Of a stretch of 64,000 nucleotides of DNA, positions 63,152 through 64,000 are shown piece after piece (the first letter of the stretch is position 1; each line of letters starts with the position of its first letter). Source of the stretch: Akkermansiaceae bacterium (lineage in GTDB: Bacteria; Verrucomicrobiota; Verrucomicrobiia; Verrucomicrobiales; Akkermansiaceae); the NCBI GenBank assembly GCA_025363295.1, contig JANYEC010000004.1, forward strand, positions 1 to 64,000, read 5' to 3'. The notes under the pieces were generated by a model, which was not told the DNA's origin, made no database searches, and saw only the letters and a program-made list of their open reading frames with translations. Position numbers and translations under genes: made by a program.

Positions 63152-64000
63152 ATGTATCTTCCACTCGGCCAATATTCGCCTGATATCAAACTCGGATTCG
63201 TCTCCGCATCGCGCAACTGCTTCCCTCGTCAGCTCGCAGCAGAGCGCTCGGTTCGGCTCGTCGCCGCCACCAAAGAACTCGGCATCGAACTCACACTTCC
63301 TGTCGGCGAATGTGAAGTCATCGAAACTCGCGCACACGCTGCGGACGCCGCCGCCCAGCTTATCGCAGCGGGTTGTGATGCCGCCGTTTTGTTCCTCGGA
63401 AACTTTTCCCCGGAGATTGAAGACGCCGCCTTCGTCAAAGCATTCCCCGGGCCTGTCCTTCTCATCGCCGCTGCCGAAGAAAACGGCATGAGCATGTTGC
63501 AAAAACGCGGCGATGCTCTGTGCGGTTTACTTTCCGCAGCGATGGCCATCCGCAAACGCGACCTCCAAGACCGCGTGCACATTCCGGAACTTCCGGTGAT
63601 TTCCGCAGAAGACGGAGCAAAGGAAATCGCCCATTTTGCAAAAGTCATCAAGGTCGTCAAAGGCACTCGCAATGCCACCATCGGTCTCTTCGGCCCACGC
63701 CCACGCGATTTCGAAACCTGTAACTATAACATCGCTTCGATTCAGTCCATCGGCGTGGAGATTGAAGAGTTAGGCCACTTCGATCTTCAGAACGAAATCA
63801 AACTCATTAAGGAGTCCAAGGAAATCGCCGCAGACATGAAGGCGGAAATGCCTTCCATCCCGAAAGACGAGGAATTCGTCGGACGTCTATCCGATTATGA
63901 GCAGGCGATCCGGAATTTCCGTGATCGCTTGAAGCTTTCCGGTGCCGCATCGCAGTGCTGGTCCGAGCAGGAGTTCGCGCTCAAGCACGTTCCTTGTTTC
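63152..64000 (+). CDS. L-fucose/L-arabinose isomerase-family protein, truncated by window end
   Basis: At least 283 residues, open at the window edge, so absent from the ORF track. From the ATG at 63152 it reads MYLPLGQYSPDIKLGFVSAS, then ELTLPVGECEVIETRAHAAD and ATIGLFGPRPRDFETCNYNI. This resembles the N-terminal alpha/beta domain of the L-fucose/D-arabinose isomerase-like family often encoded next to AraB, distinct from classic AraA. In this operon it would isomerise L-arabinose to L-ribulose. No catalytic residues are reachable in this part. Confidence 0.8.
   Translation, partial: MYLPLGQYSPDIKLGFVSASRNCFPRQLAAERSVRLVAATKELGIELTLPVGECEVIETRAHAADAAAQLIAAGCDAAVLFLGNFSPEIEDAAFVKAFPGPVLLIAAAEENGMSMLQKRGDALCGLLSAAMAIRKRDLQDRVHIPELPVISAEDGAKEIAHFAKVIKVVKGTRNATIGLFGPRPRDFETCNYNIASIQSIGVEIEELGHFDLQNEIKLIKESKEIAADMKAEMPSIPKDEEFVGRLSDYEQAIRNFRDRLKLSGAASQCWSEQEFALKHVPCF

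Overview
The window looks like a chromosomal segment of a Verrucomicrobiota bacterium, probably Akkermansiaceae/Luteolibacter-like. The evidence is indirect: moderately high GC, many small lipoproteins, a Ser/Thr kinase fused to a beta-helix, a glycine-rich RRM protein, a secreted repeat protein ending in a Dx[DN]xDGVSNGLEY module, and a methylpentose locus with a fused aldolase/dehydrogenase. No rRNA, prophage, insertion sequence or CRISPR array was seen. One tRNA (Val, anticodon TAC) is present.

Layout. (1) 0.1-10.9 kb, minus strand: nine genes that read as one module. They encode two predicted exported proteins, three or four lipoproteins, a double-FHA/ABC transporter fusion, a Ser/Thr kinase with a membrane anchor and extracytoplasmic beta-helix, and an S41 protease. 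This is the best candidate for an undescribed system. (2) 11-19.7 kb: housekeeping genes (cobalamin adenosyltransferase, queE, a phosphatase, RRM protein, argH, argB) with an AmgK-like sugar kinase and a CHASE2-like membrane protein that has a histone-H1-like tail. (3) 19.7-21.7 kb: a decayed stretch with a HigA antitoxin, a truncated toxin-like frame and about 770 bp with no supported gene. (4) 21.7-36.2 kb: the L-fucose locus. Plus-strand genes are a class II aldolase and a bifunctional aldolase/SDR. The opposing minus-strand operon is GH29 fucosidase-fucI-fucP-rhamnulokinase-lutABC. It is flanked by DeoR and AraC regulators. Together they would release fucose, import it, isomerise, phosphorylate and cleave it, oxidise lactaldehyde to lactate, and oxidise lactate to pyruvate. 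(5) 36-49.5 kb: small genes and housekeeping (phosphatase, recO, TPR, ispF, suhB, coaB, aquaporin, M32 peptidase, 3D-domain lipoprotein). It also holds a gene interrupted by an in-frame TAG, a four-repeat HTH-like protein, and a GbsR-type regulator beside an epimerase gene with a shared inverted repeat. (6) 49.6-64 kb: a frameshifted surface protein, RNA methyltransferases, tRNA-Val, a NahK-like kinase, an acyl-CoA-synthetase-like gene, an aminotransferase, an orphan RND adaptor, and the start of an L-arabinose-type operon (LacI regulator, ribulokinase, isomerase-family protein cut by the window end).

Start sites were moved downstream from the ORF track where a signal peptide, family N-terminus or gene overlap favoured a later codon. 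All family assignments are by eye, without database searches.
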